Origin: Pseudomonas sp.
Lineage (GTDB): Bacteria > Pseudomonadota > Gammaproteobacteria > Pseudomonadales > Pseudomonadaceae
DNA length: 64,000 nt
Direction of reading: 5' to 3'
NCBI RefSeq assembly: GCF_017744435.1
Contig: NZ_JAGIBG010000004.1
Span: forward strand, 126,327 to 190,326
Made by a program: the position numbers and the translations under genes. This document shows positions 46,640 to 56,625 of this stretch, in pieces. How positions within the stretch are numbered: the stretch's first letter is position 1; every line of letters starts with the position of its first letter. The notes under the pieces are model-generated. The model ran no database searches. It saw only the letters and a list, made by a program, of their open reading frames with translations, and was not told the DNA's origin.

Positions 46640-47986
46640 ATGTTCCAACTGCCCAAGACCCGCTACACCGGCTTTGCCCTCATTGCCCTCACCGCCAGCC
46701 TGCCGAACACGGCCAGCGCCAGCGAACCCTTCGCCAAGGACTCCCCATGGATGTTCGGCGACTGGGGTGGCACCCGTACCGAGCTGCTGGAGAAAGGCTA
46801 CGACTTCACCCTCGGCTACACCGGCGAGATGGGCAGCAACCTGCACGGCGGCTACGACCACGACCGCACGGCACGCTACAGCGACCAGTTCACCTTCGGC
46901 AGCCACCTGGACCTGGAGAAGATCCTCGGCTGGAACGACACCGAGTTCCAGCTGACCGTCACCGAGCGCCACGGCGACAACATCAGCAACGACCGCATCA
47001 ACGACCCACGGGTCGGCGGCTTCACCTCGGCCCAGGAAGTCTGGGGCCGTGGCGAAACCTGGCGGCTGACGCAAATGTGGATCAAGCAGAAATACTTCGA
47101 CGGTGCACTGGACGTGAAGGTCGGCCGTTTCGGTGAAGGCGAGGATTTCAACAGCTTCCCCTGCGACTTCCAGAACCTGGCCTTCTGCGGCTCGCAGGTG
47201 GGCAACTGGGTCGGCGGCATCTGGTACAACTGGCCGGTCAGCCAGTGGGCCATGCGCGTTCGCTACAACCTCAACCCTGAGCTGTACGCCCAGGTTGGCG
47301 TGTATGAGCAGAACCCGTCCAACCTCGAATCGGGCAACGGCTTCAAGCTCAGCGGCAGCGGCACCCAGGGCGCGGTCATGCCGGTCGAACTGGTGTGGAG
47401 CCCACGCCTGAATGGCCTGAAAGGGGAATATCGCGCCGGCTACTACTACAGTAATGCCAAGGCACAGGATGTTCTCAAGGACAGCAACGGCCAGCCGGCC
47501 GCCCTCAGTGGCGCCGCCTACCGCAGCAGTTCGAGCAAGCACGGCATGTGGCTCGGGGCCCAGCAGCAGGTCACCTCGCTGGCATCCGACCAGTCGCGCG
47601 GCCTGAGCCTGTTCGCCAACGCCACGGTGCACGACAAGAAGACCAATGTCATCGACAACTATGTTCAAGCTGGACTGGTTTACAAAGGCCCCTTCGACGC
47701 CCGCGCCAAGGACGACATCGGCTTCGCCGTCGCCCGCGTGCACGCCAACCCGGCCTACCGCAAGAACGCCCGCCTGGCCAATCAGGTGGCCGGCCTCGAC
47801 GACTACGACAACCCGGGCTACCTGCCGGTGCAAGACACCGAGTACAGCGCCGAACTCTATTACGGCATTCACCTGGCCGACTGGCTCACGGTGCGCCCGA
47901 ACCTGCAATACATCCGCCATCCGGGCGGGGTGTCGCAGGTCGACAGCGCGCTGATCGGCGGCCTGAAGATTCAAAGCACGTTCTGA
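46640..47986 (+). CDS. oprB: OprB-type carbohydrate-selective porin
   Basis: Outer-membrane porin for glucose and related sugars, 448 residues. A signal peptide (ending ASA) precedes the family N-terminus SPWMFGDWGGTRTELLEKGYDFTLGYTGEMGSNLHGG. The beta-barrel ends with the canonical terminal Phe in LKIQSTF. It lies 42 bases before gcd, so the porin and the periplasm-facing glucose dehydrogenase are probably co-transcribed, as in other P. putida strains. Confidence 0.94.
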   Translation: MFQLPKTRYTGFALIALTASLPNTASASEPFAKDSPWMFGDWGGTRTELLEKGYDFTLGYTGEMGSNLHGGYDHDRTARYSDQFTFGSHLDLEKILGWNDTEFQLTVTERHGDNISNDRINDPRVGGFTSAQEVWGRGETWRLTQMWIKQKYFDGALDVKVGRFGEGEDFNSFPCDFQNLAFCGSQVGNWVGGIWYNWPVSQWAMRVRYNLNPELYAQVGVYEQNPSNLESGNGFKLSGSGTQGAVMPVELVWSPRLNGLKGEYRAGYYYSNAKAQDVLKDSNGQPAALSGAAYRSSSSKHGMWLGAQQQVTSLASDQSRGLSLFANATVHDKKTNVIDNYVQAGLVYKGPFDARAKDDIGFAVARVHANPAYRKNARLANQVAGLDDYDNPGYLPVQDTEYSAELYYGIHLADWLTVRPNLQYIRHPGGVSQVDSALIGGLKIQSTF

Positions 47987-48028
47987 TCACTTTCACACTG
48001 ACCACCTTCACTAAAGGGAGAACCTACG

Positions 48029-50440
48029 ATGAGCACTGACGGTGCCAACCAAGGAACCCGCTGGCTGCCACGCCTGATGGGCGTGCTGCTGTTGCTGATG
48101 GGCCTGGCCCTGCTGGCCGGCGGCATCAAGCTGAGCCAGCTGGGCGGATCGCTGTACTACCTGATTGCCGGTATCGGCTTTGCCCTGTCGGGCGCCCTGC
48201 TGCTGGCCAAGCGCCGCATTGCCCTGGGCCTGTATGGCCTGGTGCTGCTGGGCAGCACGGTATGGGCCATGCTCGAAGTGGGCCTGGACTGGTGGCAACT
48301 GGTGCCGCGCCTGGCCATCTGGTTCGCCATCGGCGTGGTGCTGCTGTTGCCGTGGGCCCGTCGCCCGCTGACCGGCCCTGCCGCCAAGGCCAACACCGCG
48401 CTGCTGAGCGTTGCCGTGCTGGCTTCGGGCGCCTGTGCCCTGGGCAGCCAGTTCACCCACCCGGGTGAAGTGTTCGGCGAACTGGGCCGCGACAATAGCG
48501 AAATGGGCAGCGCCGCACCGGCCATGCCGGATGGCGACTGGCAGGCCTATGGCCGCACCGAGCACGGCGACCGCTATTCGCCGCTGCGCCAGATCACCCC
48601 GCAGAACGCCTACCGCCTGGAAGAAGCCTGGCGCATCCGTACCGGCGACCTGCCGACCGACAACGATCCTGTCGAGCTGACCAACGAAAACACCCCGCTG
48701 AAGGCCAACGGCATGCTCTATGCCTGTACCGCCCACAGCAAGGTGCTGGCCCTGGACCCGGACACCGGTGCCGAGATCTGGCGCTACGACCCACAGATCA
48801 AGACCCCGGTCGGCACCTTCAAGGGCTTCGCCCACATGACCTGCCGCGGCGTCTCGTACTATGACGAGAACAGCTACGTCAGCCGCGACGGCAGCCCGGC
48901 ACCGAAGGTGTCCGACGCCGGCCAGGCCGTGGCCCAGGCCTGCCCACGCCGCCTCTACCTGCCGACCGCCGACGCCCGCCTGATCGCCATCAACGCCGAC
49001 AACGGCAAGGTCTGCGAAGGCTTCGCCAACCAGGGCGCGATCGACCTGACCACCGGCATCGGCCCGTTCACTGCCGGTGGCTACTACTCCACCTCGCCGG
49101 TAGCGATCACCCGCAGCCTGGTGATCATCGGCGGCCATGTGACCGACAACGAGTCGACCAACGAACCGTCCGGCGTGATCCGCGCCTACGACGTGCACGA
49201 CGGCCACCTGGTGTGGAACTGGGACAGCAACAACCCGGACGACACCAAGCCGCTGGCCCCAGGCAAGATGTACAGCCGCAACTCGGCCAACATGTGGTCG
49301 CTGGCCAGCGTCGACGAAGACCTGGGGATGGTCTACCTGCCGCTGGGCAACCAGACCCCTGACCAGTGGGGCGCCGACCGCACCCCGGGCGCCGAGAAGT
49401 ACAGCGCCGGCGTGGTCGCCCTGGACCTGGCCACCGGCAAGGCCCGCTGGAACTACCAGTTCACTCACCACGACCTGTGGGACATGGACGTTGGCAGCCA
49501 GCCGACCCTGGTGCACCTGAAGACCAAGGACGATGTGAAGCCGGCGATCATCGTGCCGACCAAGCAGGGCAGCCTGTACGTGCTCGACCGCCGCGACGGC
49601 ACGCCGATCGTGCCGATTCGCGAGATCCCGGTCCCGCAGGGCGCGGTCAAGGGTGACCACACCGCACCGACCCAGGCCCGCTCCGACCTCAACCTGCTGG
49701 GTCCTGAACTGACCGAACAGGCCATGTGGGGCGCCACGCCGTTCGACCAGATGCTGTGCCGTATCCAGTTCCGCGAGCTGCGCTACGAAGGCCAGTACAC
49801 CCCGCCGTCCGAACAGGGCAGCCTGATCTACCCGGGCAACGTCGGCGTGTTCAACTGGGGCAGCGTGTCGGTCGACCCGGTGCGCCAGCTGCTGTTCACC
49901 TCGCCCAACTACATGGCCTTCGTGTCGAAGATGGTGCCGCGCGAGCAGGTGGCCGCCGGCAGCAAGCGCGAAAGCGAGACCAGCGGTGTGCAGCCGAACA
50001 CTGGCGCGCCGTACGCGGTAATCATGCACCCGTTCATGTCGCCGATCGGCATCCCCTGCCAGGCACCCGCCTGGGGTTATGTGGCGGCCATCGACCTGTT
50101 CACCAACAAGGTGGTGTGGAAGCGCAAGAACGGCACGACCCGTGACAGCACGCCGGTGCCGGTCGGCATGCCGGTAGGCGTACCGAGCATGGGCGGTTCG
50201 ATCGTCACCGCCGGTGGCGTCGGCTTCCTCAGCGGTACCCTCGACCAGTACCTGCGCGCCTATGACGTGAACAACGGCAAGGAACTGTGGAAGGCCCGCC
50301 TGCCAGCGGGTGGCCAGGCCACGCCGATGACCTATACCGGCAAGGACGGCAAGCAGTACGTCCTGATCGTCGCCGGCGGCCATGGCTCACTGGGCACGAA
50401 AATGGGCGATTACATCATCGCTTACAAATTGGCTGAGTAA
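48029..50440 (+). CDS. gcd: Membrane-bound PQQ-dependent glucose dehydrogenase
   Basis: Oxidises glucose to gluconate in the periplasm and reduces ubiquinone. The 803-residue protein has about five N-terminal membrane helices (residues 10-145). An eight-bladed PQQ propeller domain follows, starting at DWQAYGRTEHGDRYSPLRQITPQNA and including TGEI-like DPDTGAEIWRYDP, NQTPDQWGADRTPG and TGKARWNYQFTHHDLWDMD. The start at ATG 48029 is behind GGGAG. It pairs with OprB upstream for direct oxidative glucose use. Confidence 0.97.
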   Translation: MSTDGANQGTRWLPRLMGVLLLLMGLALLAGGIKLSQLGGSLYYLIAGIGFALSGALLLAKRRIALGLYGLVLLGSTVWAMLEVGLDWWQLVPRLAIWFAIGVVLLLPWARRPLTGPAAKANTALLSVAVLASGACALGSQFTHPGEVFGELGRDNSEMGSAAPAMPDGDWQAYGRTEHGDRYSPLRQITPQNAYRLEEAWRIRTGDLPTDNDPVELTNENTPLKANGMLYACTAHSKVLALDPDTGAEIWRYDPQIKTPVGTFKGFAHMTCRGVSYYDENSYVSRDGSPAPKVSDAGQAVAQACPRRLYLPTADARLIAINADNGKVCEGFANQGAIDLTTGIGPFTAGGYYSTSPVAITRSLVIIGGHVTDNESTNEPSGVIRAYDVHDGHLVWNWDSNNPDDTKPLAPGKMYSRNSANMWSLASVDEDLGMVYLPLGNQTPDQWGADRTPGAEKYSAGVVALDLATGKARWNYQFTHHDLWDMDVGSQPTLVHLKTKDDVKPAIIVPTKQGSLYVLDRRDGTPIVPIREIPVPQGAVKGDHTAPTQARSDLNLLGPELTEQAMWGATPFDQMLCRIQFRELRYEGQYTPPSEQGSLIYPGNVGVFNWGSVSVDPVRQLLFTSPNYMAFVSKMVPREQVAAGSKRESETSGVQPNTGAPYAVIMHPFMSPIGIPCQAPAWGYVAAIDLFTNKVVWKRKNGTTRDSTPVPVGMPVGVPSMGGSIVTAGGVGFLSGTLDQYLRAYDVNNGKELWKARLPAGGQATPMTYTGKDGKQYVLIVAGGHGSLGTKMGDYIIAYKLAE

Positions 50441-50468
50441 GCTTCAGCTGCGGCGGTGGCTTCACCGC

Positions 50469-50564
50469 CGCCTTCGCGGGCAAGCCCGCTCCCACAGGGA
50501 AATCATAGTCTTTGAGGACTGTGCAGTAGCTGTGGGAGCGGGCTTGCCCGCGAAGAGGCTGGCA
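50469..50564. repeat. Inverted REP pair (REPIN)
   Basis: CCGCCTTCGCGGGCAAGCCC and its reverse complement GGGCTTGCCCGCGAAGAGGC flank a 40-base spacer related, in inverted orientation, to those at 26,654 and 43,158. Confidence 0.92.
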
Positions 50565-50665
50565 AAGACTGAAGATGAAACCCTCCCCCTGCGCCCTTCG
50601 TCTACCATTGAAACCCATCCCCCCCCGCCCCATCTAAGCACCATAGTCATTCACGCAGGTGCCCC

Positions 50666-53086
50666 ATGAGCGACCAGCAGGATTTCCCGGAACAACCCGA
50701 CGAACACAGCGCAATCGAACAGCCCGACCCCCAGGCCGATACCGGCCACGCCCTCGCCCTGCCCGGCCAGCAACTGCCGGACAAAGTCTACGTGATCCCG
50801 ATCCACAATCGCCCGTTCTTCCCCGCGCAAGTGCTGCCGGTGATCGTCAACGAAGAGCCCTGGGCCGAAACCCTCGACTTGGTGGCCAAGACCGAACACC
50901 ACTCGCTGGCCCTGTTCTTCATGGACACCCCGCCGGAAGACCATCGTCATTTCGACACCTCGGCCCTGCCGGAGTACGGCACCCTGGTCAAGGTGCACCA
51001 TGCCAGCCGCGAAAACGGCAAATTGCAGTTCGTCGCCCAGGGCCTGACCCGGGTGCGCATCCGCACCTGGCTCAAGCACCATCGCCCGCCGTACCTGGTC
51101 GAGGTCGAGTACCCGCGCCAGCCGGCCGAGCCGACCGACGAGGTCAAGGCCTACGGCATGGCGCTGATCAATGCGATCAAGGAGCTGCTGCCGCTCAACC
51201 CGCTGTACAGCGAAGAACTGAAGAACTACCTCAACCGCTTCAGCCCCAATGACCCGTCGCCCCTCACCGACTTCGCCGCCGCGCTCACCTCCGCCACCGG
51301 CAACCAGCTGCAGGAAGTACTCGACTGCGTGCCCATGCTCAAGCGCATGGAAAAGGTCCTGCCAATGCTGCGCAAGGAGGTCGAGGTCGCGCGCCTGCAG
51401 AACGAGATTTCCGCCGAGGTCAACCGGCAGATCGGCGAGCACCAGCGCGAGTTCTTTCTCAAGGAGCAGCTCAAGGTCATCCAGCAGGAGCTGGGCCTGA
51501 CCAAGGACGACCGCAGCGCCGACCTTGAACAGTTCGAGCAGCGCCTTGCCGACAAGACCTTGCCCGAGCAGGCGAAAAAGCGCATCGACGAAGAAATGAG
51601 CAAGCTGGCCATCCTCGAGACCGGTTCGCCCGAATACGCCGTTACCCGCAATTACCTGGAATGGGCCACCGCCCTGCCCTGGGGCGTGTACGGCAAGGAC
51701 AAGCTCGACCTCAAGCATGCGCGCAAGGTGCTCGACCAGCACCACGCCGGCCTGGATGACATCAAGGAGCGCATCCTCGAATTCCTCGCCGTCGGCGCCT
51801 GGAAGGGCGAGATCAGCGGCTCGATCGTACTGCTGGTGGGCCCGCCCGGGGTGGGCAAGACCAGCATCGGCAAGTCCATCGCCGAGTCCCTCGGCCGGCC
51901 GTTCTACCGCTTCAGCGTCGGCGGCATGCGCGACGAGGCCGAGATCAAGGGCCACCGCCGCACCTACATCGGTGCCCAGCCGGGCAAGCTGGTGCAGGCG
52001 CTGAAGGAAGTCGAAGTGATGAACCCGGTGATCATGCTCGACGAGATCGACAAGATGGGCCAGAGCTACCAGGGCGACCCGGCCTCGGCGCTGCTGGAAA
52101 CCCTCGACCCGGAGCAGAACGTCGATTTCCTCGACCACTACCTGGACCTGCGCCTGGACCTGTCCAAGGTGCTGTTCGTGTGCACGGCCAACACCCTCGA
52201 CTCGATCCCCGGGCCGCTGCTCGACCGCATGGAGGTGATTCGCCTGTCCGGCTACATCACCGAAGAGAAGCTGGCCATCGCCAAGCGCCACCTGTGGCCC
52301 AAGCAGCTGGACAAGGCCGGCGTGGCCAAGACCAGCCTGAGCATCAGCGACAGCGCCCTGCGCACGGTGATCGAGGGCTACGCCCGTGAAGCCGGGGTGC
52401 GCCAGCTGGAGAAACAGCTGGGCAAGCTGGTGCGCAAGGCCGTGGTCAAGCTGCTGGAAGACCCGGACGCCAAGCTCAAGATCGGCAACAAGGACCTCGA
52501 GCCCGCCCTGGGCATGCCGGTGTTCCGCAGCGAGCAAGTGCTGGCAGGCAAAGGCGTGATTACCGGCCTGGCCTGGACCAGCATGGGCGGCGCGACCCTG
52601 CCGATCGAGGCCACCCACATCCACAGCCTCAGCCGTGGGCTGAAGCTCACCGGGCAGTTGGGTGACGTGATGAAAGAGTCGGCGGAGATCGCCTACAGCT
52701 ACATCAGCTCGAACCTCAAGCAATTCGGTGGCACACCTGGCTATTTCAACGAAGCCTTCATCCACTTGCACGTGCCCGAGGGCGCCACGCCCAAGGATGG
52801 CCCCAGTGCCGGGGTGACCATGGCCAGCGCCCTGCTGTCCCTGGCCCGTGACCAGGCGCCGAAAAAGGGCGTTGCCATGACCGGCGAACTGACCCTGACC
52901 GGCCAGGTGCTGCCGATTGGCGGCGTGCGTGAAAAAGTGATCGCGGCGCGGCGGCAGAAGATCTTCGAACTGATCCTGCCCGAGCCCAATCGCGGTGACT
53001 ACGAAGAACTGCCGGACTACCTGCGCGAAGGCCTGACCGTGCATTTCGCCAAGCGCTTCGCTGACGTCGCCAAAGTCCTGTTCTGA
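50666..53086 (+). CDS. lon: ATP-dependent Lon protease (second-type Lon)
   Basis: Cytosolic AAA+ serine protease. The 806-residue protein has the LON substrate-binding domain from about residue 40 (VYVIPIHNRPFFPAQVLPV), a coiled-coil helical region, Walker A GPPGVGKT with K398, Walker B IMLDEIDK, and the protease Ser-Lys dyad S714 (PKDGPSAGVTMA) and K757 (GGVREKVIAARR). An acidic 35-residue N-terminal tail and divergent motifs differ from the clpX-linked housekeeping Lon, so this is probably the second Lon of P. putida. Confidence 0.94.
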   Translation: MSDQQDFPEQPDEHSAIEQPDPQADTGHALALPGQQLPDKVYVIPIHNRPFFPAQVLPVIVNEEPWAETLDLVAKTEHHSLALFFMDTPPEDHRHFDTSALPEYGTLVKVHHASRENGKLQFVAQGLTRVRIRTWLKHHRPPYLVEVEYPRQPAEPTDEVKAYGMALINAIKELLPLNPLYSEELKNYLNRFSPNDPSPLTDFAAALTSATGNQLQEVLDCVPMLKRMEKVLPMLRKEVEVARLQNEISAEVNRQIGEHQREFFLKEQLKVIQQELGLTKDDRSADLEQFEQRLADKTLPEQAKKRIDEEMSKLAILETGSPEYAVTRNYLEWATALPWGVYGKDKLDLKHARKVLDQHHAGLDDIKERILEFLAVGAWKGEISGSIVLLVGPPGVGKTSIGKSIAESLGRPFYRFSVGGMRDEAEIKGHRRTYIGAQPGKLVQALKEVEVMNPVIMLDEIDKMGQSYQGDPASALLETLDPEQNVDFLDHYLDLRLDLSKVLFVCTANTLDSIPGPLLDRMEVIRLSGYITEEKLAIAKRHLWPKQLDKAGVAKTSLSISDSALRTVIEGYAREAGVRQLEKQLGKLVRKAVVKLLEDPDAKLKIGNKDLEPALGMPVFRSEQVLAGKGVITGLAWTSMGGATLPIEATHIHSLSRGLKLTGQLGDVMKESAEIAYSYISSNLKQFGGTPGYFNEAFIHLHVPEGATPKDGPSAGVTMASALLSLARDQAPKKGVAMTGELTLTGQVLPIGGVREKVIAARRQKIFELILPEPNRGDYEELPDYLREGLTVHFAKRFADVAKVLF

Positions 53087-53092
53087 CCTTTA

Positions 53093-53190
53093 CCGGCCTC
53101 TTCGCGGCTAAAGCCGCTCCCACAGGGAAATCACAGTTTTCGAGCGCTGTGCTGTACCTGTGGAAGCGGCTTTAGCCGCGAAGAGGCCGG
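53093..53190. repeat. Inverted REP pair (REPIN)
   Basis: CCGGCCTCTTCGCGGCTAAA and its reverse complement flank a 41-base spacer that shares its left part with the element at 50,469. Located between lon and the inhibitor gene. Confidence 0.92.
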
Positions 53191-53256
53191 CACTGGCAAC
53201 ACAAAATCCCTCGATCATCGGGTATCCTCAGGCCATCGCCAGTCTTCGGAGCCACC

Positions 53257-53649
53257 ATGACCGCCCCTCGTCTGCTCGTTCCCCTGAGCCTCGCCCTGCT
53301 CGCCGCCTGCGCCCAACAGCCCAGGCAAACCATCGAACTGGACGCCGAAAGCGAATGCCCCAAGCGCCTGCAGGTCGGCCAGAGCCTCACCCTGACTTTG
53401 CCTAGCAACCCCACCACCGGCTACCGCTGGCTGGTGCAGAACCCTGCATCCAACGTGCTGCAAAGCCTGGGCCCGGAGGTCTACAGTGCCCCCGAGGACG
53501 CCGGTATCGTCGGCAGCTCGGGCATCTCGACCTGGCGCTTCCAGGCACGCACCGCCGGTGAAGGCCACCTGGTGCTGGTCTATCAGCAGCCCTGGGCGCC
53601 GGAAGTGCGCCCGGTACAGACCTTCGATTGCGCCATCCGGGTCAATTGA
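53257..53649 (+). CDS. Chagasin-type cysteine peptidase inhibitor lipoprotein (I42 family)
   Basis: Predicted lipoprotein of 130 residues. The signal peptide ends at the lipobox LLAAC with lipidated C18. The mature part has the I42 fold: the first inhibitory loop NPTTGYRW is perfect. The second loop reads GSSG in place of GxGG and the third QPWAP in place of RPW. It should block papain-like cysteine peptidases from the periplasmic face of a membrane; the target is unknown. Confidence 0.88.
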   Translation: MTAPRLLVPLSLALLAACAQQPRQTIELDAESECPKRLQVGQSLTLTLPSNPTTGYRWLVQNPASNVLQSLGPEVYSAPEDAGIVGSSGISTWRFQARTAGEGHLVLVYQQPWAPEVRPVQTFDCAIRVN

Positions 53650-53738
53650 ACGGGCAGCGCTGGTCAGCCAACCATGCATCCTGCCCGCGGTTTGGCTAGA
53701 ATGCCGGCCCTGCCTATCGTCAGCCGCCTGGATTCACC

Positions 53739-54482
53739 GTGAGCAAACAGCCCGACCGCCTTTTCGCCCAACCTCTGGAGCAAGTCCCCGACTTCGTGTT
53801 CAACGAAGACGTGGTGCGCGTGTTCCCGGACATGATCAAGCGCTCGGTGCCCGGTTACCCGACCATCGTCGAAAACCTCGGCGTGCTGGCCGCCCGTTTC
53901 GCCCAGCCGAACACTGCGCTGTACGACCTGGGCGCCTCCCTGGGTGCCGTCACCCAGTCGCTGCGCCGCCATGTGCGCAGCGACGGCTGCCGGGTGATCG
54001 CGGTGGACAACTCCGCCGCCATGGTCGAGCGTTGCCGCCAGTACCTCACCGCCCAGGACTCGATGTTCCAGGAACTGCTGCCGGTCGACGTGCTGGAAGC
54101 CGACATCCTCACCCTGCCCTTCGAACCGGCCTCGGTGGTGGCGATGAACTTCACCCTGCAGTTCATTGCCCCGGAACAACGCTTGGCACTGCTCGGCCAG
54201 ATTCGCCAGGCACTGCTACCCGGTGGCGCGCTGATCCTCTCGGAGAAGCTGCGGTTTGCCGATGACGCGGAACAGTCGCTGCTCAACGAACTGCACCTGG
54301 ACTTCAAGCGGGCCAATGGCTACAGCGAACTGGAAATCGCCCAGAAGCGCAGTGCCATCGAGAACGTGATGAAGCCCGACACCCTGGAAGCCCACAAGGA
54401 ACGCCTGCACGCGGCCGGTTTCACCAAGGTGGTGCCGTGGTTCCAATGCCTCAATTTTGCCTCGCTGATAGCCCTGCCATGA
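53739..54482 (+). CDS. cmoA: Carboxy-S-adenosyl-L-methionine synthase CmoA
   Basis: Makes carboxy-SAM from SAM and prephenate for wobble uridine modification. The 247-residue protein has the Rossmann motif [11 protein letters not shown], the acidic [10 protein letters not shown] and the CmoA-specific stretch [12 protein letters not shown]. It starts at a GTG giving the family N-terminus, and its stop overlaps the cmoB start by four bases. Confidence 0.96.
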   Translation: MSKQPDRLFAQPLEQVPDFVFNEDVVRVFPDMIKRSVPGYPTIVENLGVLAARFAQPNTALYDLGASLGAVTQSLRRHVRSDGCRVIAVDNSAAMVERCRQYLTAQDSMFQELLPVDVLEADILTLPFEPASVVAMNFTLQFIAPEQRLALLGQIRQALLPGGALILSEKLRFADDAEQSLLNELHLDFKRANGYSELEIAQKRSAIENVMKPDTLEAHKERLHAAGFTKVVPWFQCLNFASLIALP

Positions 54483-55435
54483 TTGATCTGTCCCCCCTCG
54501 TCCGCCGCCTGGCGGGCACACCCCTGGCTTCCTGGTCCCAGGGCCTGCAAGCACAACTGGAAGCCAAGCTGGACAAAGGCCACGGCGACCTCGACCGCTG
54601 GCGCGGCGCGCTCGACGCGCTGCCGGCCCTGCAGCCCAGCGAAATCGACCTGACTGACGGCCTGCGCCTGGATTGCGAATGCGATGACGCCACCCGCGCG
54701 CAGATGCGCCAGGCGCTGATGGGCCTGTCGCCCTGGCGCAAAGGGCCGTTCGACCTGTTCGGCGTGCATGTCGACACCGAATGGCGCTCGGACTGGAAAT
54801 GGTCGCGGGTCGGCCCGCACCTCGACCTCAAGGGCAAGCGCGTGCTCGATGTCGGCTGCGGCAACGGTTACTACCAGTGGCGCATGCTCGGTGCCGGCGC
54901 CGACATGGTCATCGGCGTCGACCCCAACTGGCTTTTCTTCTGCCAGTTCCAGGCTGTACAGCAATACCTGCCCGACCTGCCTGCCTGGCACCTGCCGTTC
55001 GCCCTGGAAGAGCTGCCGGCCAACCTCGAAGGCTTCGACACGGTGTTCTCCATGGGCGTGTTCTACCACCGCCGCTCGCCCATAGAGCACCTGCTGGCGC
55101 TCAAGGACTGCCTGGTCAAAGGTGGCGAGCTGGTGCTGGAAACCCTGGTGATCGAGGGCGACGAAAACCAGGTGCTGGTGCCCGAAGACCGTTACGCACA
55201 GATGCGCAACGTCTGGTACCTGCCGTCGGTACCGGCCCTGGAGCGCTGGTTGCGCCGTGCCGGTTTCACCGATGTGCGCTGCGTCGACTTGAGCGTCACC
55301 AGCGTCGAGGAACAGCGCAGCACCGAATGGATGCGCTATCAGTCGCTGGGCGACTTCCTCGACCCGAACGACCACAGCAGGACTATCGAAGGCTTGCCCG
55401 CCCCGCGCCGCGCCACCCTGCTGGCGCGCAAATAA
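54479..55435 (+). CDS. cmoB: tRNA U34 carboxymethyltransferase CmoB
   Basis: Transfers the carboxymethyl group of carboxy-SAM to 5-hydroxyuridine 34, giving cmo5U in tRNAs that read four-fold codon boxes. The 318 residues include the CmoB region [22 protein letters not shown], the SAM motif [15 protein letters not shown] and [16 protein letters not shown] 54479 overlaps the cmoA stop (ATGA), coupling the two enzymes. Confidence 0.96.
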   Translation: MIDLSPLVRRLAGTPLASWSQGLQAQLEAKLDKGHGDLDRWRGALDALPALQPSEIDLTDGLRLDCECDDATRAQMRQALMGLSPWRKGPFDLFGVHVDTEWRSDWKWSRVGPHLDLKGKRVLDVGCGNGYYQWRMLGAGADMVIGVDPNWLFFCQFQAVQQYLPDLPAWHLPFALEELPANLEGFDTVFSMGVFYHRRSPIEHLLALKDCLVKGGELVLETLVIEGDENQVLVPEDRYAQMRNVWYLPSVPALERWLRRAGFTDVRCVDLSVTSVEEQRSTEWMRYQSLGDFLDPNDHSRTIEGLPAPRRATLLARK

Positions 55436-55457
55436 AAAAGGCGTCCATGTGGACGCC
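55431..55457 (-). terminator. Terminator for the small exported protein gene
   Basis: Read on the minus strand, GGCGTCC-ACAT-GGACGCC is followed by TTTTTTATTT. It overlaps the cmoB stop and ends the minus-strand gene at 55,506. Confidence 0.85.
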
Positions 55458-55505
55458 CGAATCACACCTGTGCCGGGGAGCAGTGCCGGCACAGCTGCTG
55501 TTGCC

Positions 55506-55709
55506 TCAGTCCTTGGCCACCTCGCGGGCCTTCTCCTGCGCCTTGCGCTCGCGCTCGGCGACCGCCTGTTGCTTGTCGCCGTGCAGGCGCTCCTGATCCT
55601 GGCGGAACGCTTGCCAGAACTGCTGGGAACGTTCGGCGCCGCCTTCGGCGTAGACACTGGCGCTGCCCAGGGCGAGGGTCGCCAGCAGCAGGTATTTGCT
55701 CAGGTTCAT
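55506..55709 (-). CDS. Small exported charged protein, function unknown
   Basis: A 67-residue product with a clear signal peptide (MNLSKYLLLATLALGSASVYA). The mature part of about 46 residues is helical and highly charged (QDQERLHGDKQQAVAERERKAQEKAREV). A dedicated terminator and an ATG preceded by a purine-rich AAGCATC region support a real gene. I do not recognise a family. It is divergent from the heavy-metal-type two-component operon. Confidence 0.72.
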   Translation of the reverse strand: MNLSKYLLLATLALGSASVYAEGGAERSQQFWQAFRQDQERLHGDKQQAVAERERKAQEKAREVAKD

Positions 55710-55820
55710 GATGCTTGCCTCGTTGATAACCGATCAGACAGGGCAATCGTATCCACCGGCAGCTAACGCCAAGGTGAGGCGGGCATTACAGTCTTGCAAT
55801 GTGGCCCTGGCAGACAGCCA

Positions 55821-55849
55821 GATAACACCAGGATTACAAATCCGTTATC
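55821..55849. promoter_or_regulatory. Nested palindrome upstream of the two-component operon
   Basis: GATAAC (55821) and GTTATC (55844) form outer arms, and GGATT-ACA-AATCC (55831-55843) is an inner dyad. It lies about 100 bases before the response regulator start and is a candidate operator. Confidence 0.4.
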
Positions 55850-55950
55850 TGCGCCGACGGACCGTTCGCATGCCGTAACATCCTGCCGCTTGACCCTGAA
55901 GCCCCTACAGGCTTGAGAATCCTGCCCTTTCCAGCCTACCGAGCCCGCCC

Positions 55951-56625
55951 ATGCGCCTACTGATCATCGAGGACGAACTGCGTACCGCCGACTACCTGCA
56001 ACAAGGCCTGCGCGAAAACGGCTACGTGGTCGACTGCGCCCACACCGGCACCGACGGCCTGCACCTGGCGCGCCAGCAGCCCTACGACCTGATCATCCTC
56101 GACGTCAACCTGCCCGAACTGGACGGCTGGACGGTGCTGCAGCGCCTGCGCGCCGAGTCGGCCACGCGGATCATGATGCTGACCGCCCATGGCCGCCTGT
56201 CAGACCGTGTCAAAGGCCTGGACCTGGGCGCTGACGACTACCTGCTCAAACCGTTCGAATTCCCCGAGTTGCTGGCCCGTATTCGCAGCCTGCTGCGCCG
56301 CAACGACCAGCAACTGCAACCGAGCACCCTGCGCGTCGCCGACCTGGAGCTGGACCCCGGCCGCCACCGCGCCTACCGGGCCGGCAAGCGTATCGACCTG
56401 ACTGCCAAGGAATTCGCCCTGCTCCACCTGCTGATGCGCCAGAGCGGCGAGGTGCTGTCGCGTACGCAGATCATCTCGCTGGTGTGGGACATGAACTTCG
56501 ATTGCGACACCAATGTGGTCGAGGTCTCGATCCGCCGCCTGCGGGCGAAGATCGACGACCCGTTCGACGACAAGCTGATCCACACCCTGCGCGGCGTCGG
56601 TTATGTCCTCGAGGCCCGCGTGTGA
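55951..56625 (+). CDS. OmpR-family response regulator, heavy-metal type (CzcR/CopR-like)
   Basis: Transcriptional regulator of 224 residues: receiver domain with acidic pair E7-D8, phosphoacceptor D51 ([14 protein letters not shown]) and K in LLKPF, then a winged helix ([53 protein letters not shown]). The motif [13 protein letters not shown] is typical of CopR/CzcR/IrlR regulators responding to copper, zinc or cadmium. It overlaps the kinase gene (GTGA). Confidence 0.9.
   Translation: MRLLIIEDELRTADYLQQGLRENGYVVDCAHTGTDGLHLARQQPYDLIILDVNLPELDGWTVLQRLRAESATRIMMLTAHGRLSDRVKGLDLGADDYLLKPFEFPELLARIRSLLRRNDQQLQPSTLRVADLELDPGRHRAYRAGKRIDLTAKEFALLHLLMRQSGEVLSRTQIISLVWDMNFDCDTNVVEVSIRRLRAKIDDPFDDKLIHTLRGVGYVLEARV

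Noticed and set aside
48011..50383. 790-codon open frame antisense to gcd
   Set aside because: Shadow frame of a well-conserved enzyme gene.
50651..53044. 797-codon open frame antisense to lon
   Set aside because: GC-rich third positions leave long stop-free frames opposite real genes. The predicted protein is a His/Gly/Val-rich composition with no motif, while lon on the other strand is complete.
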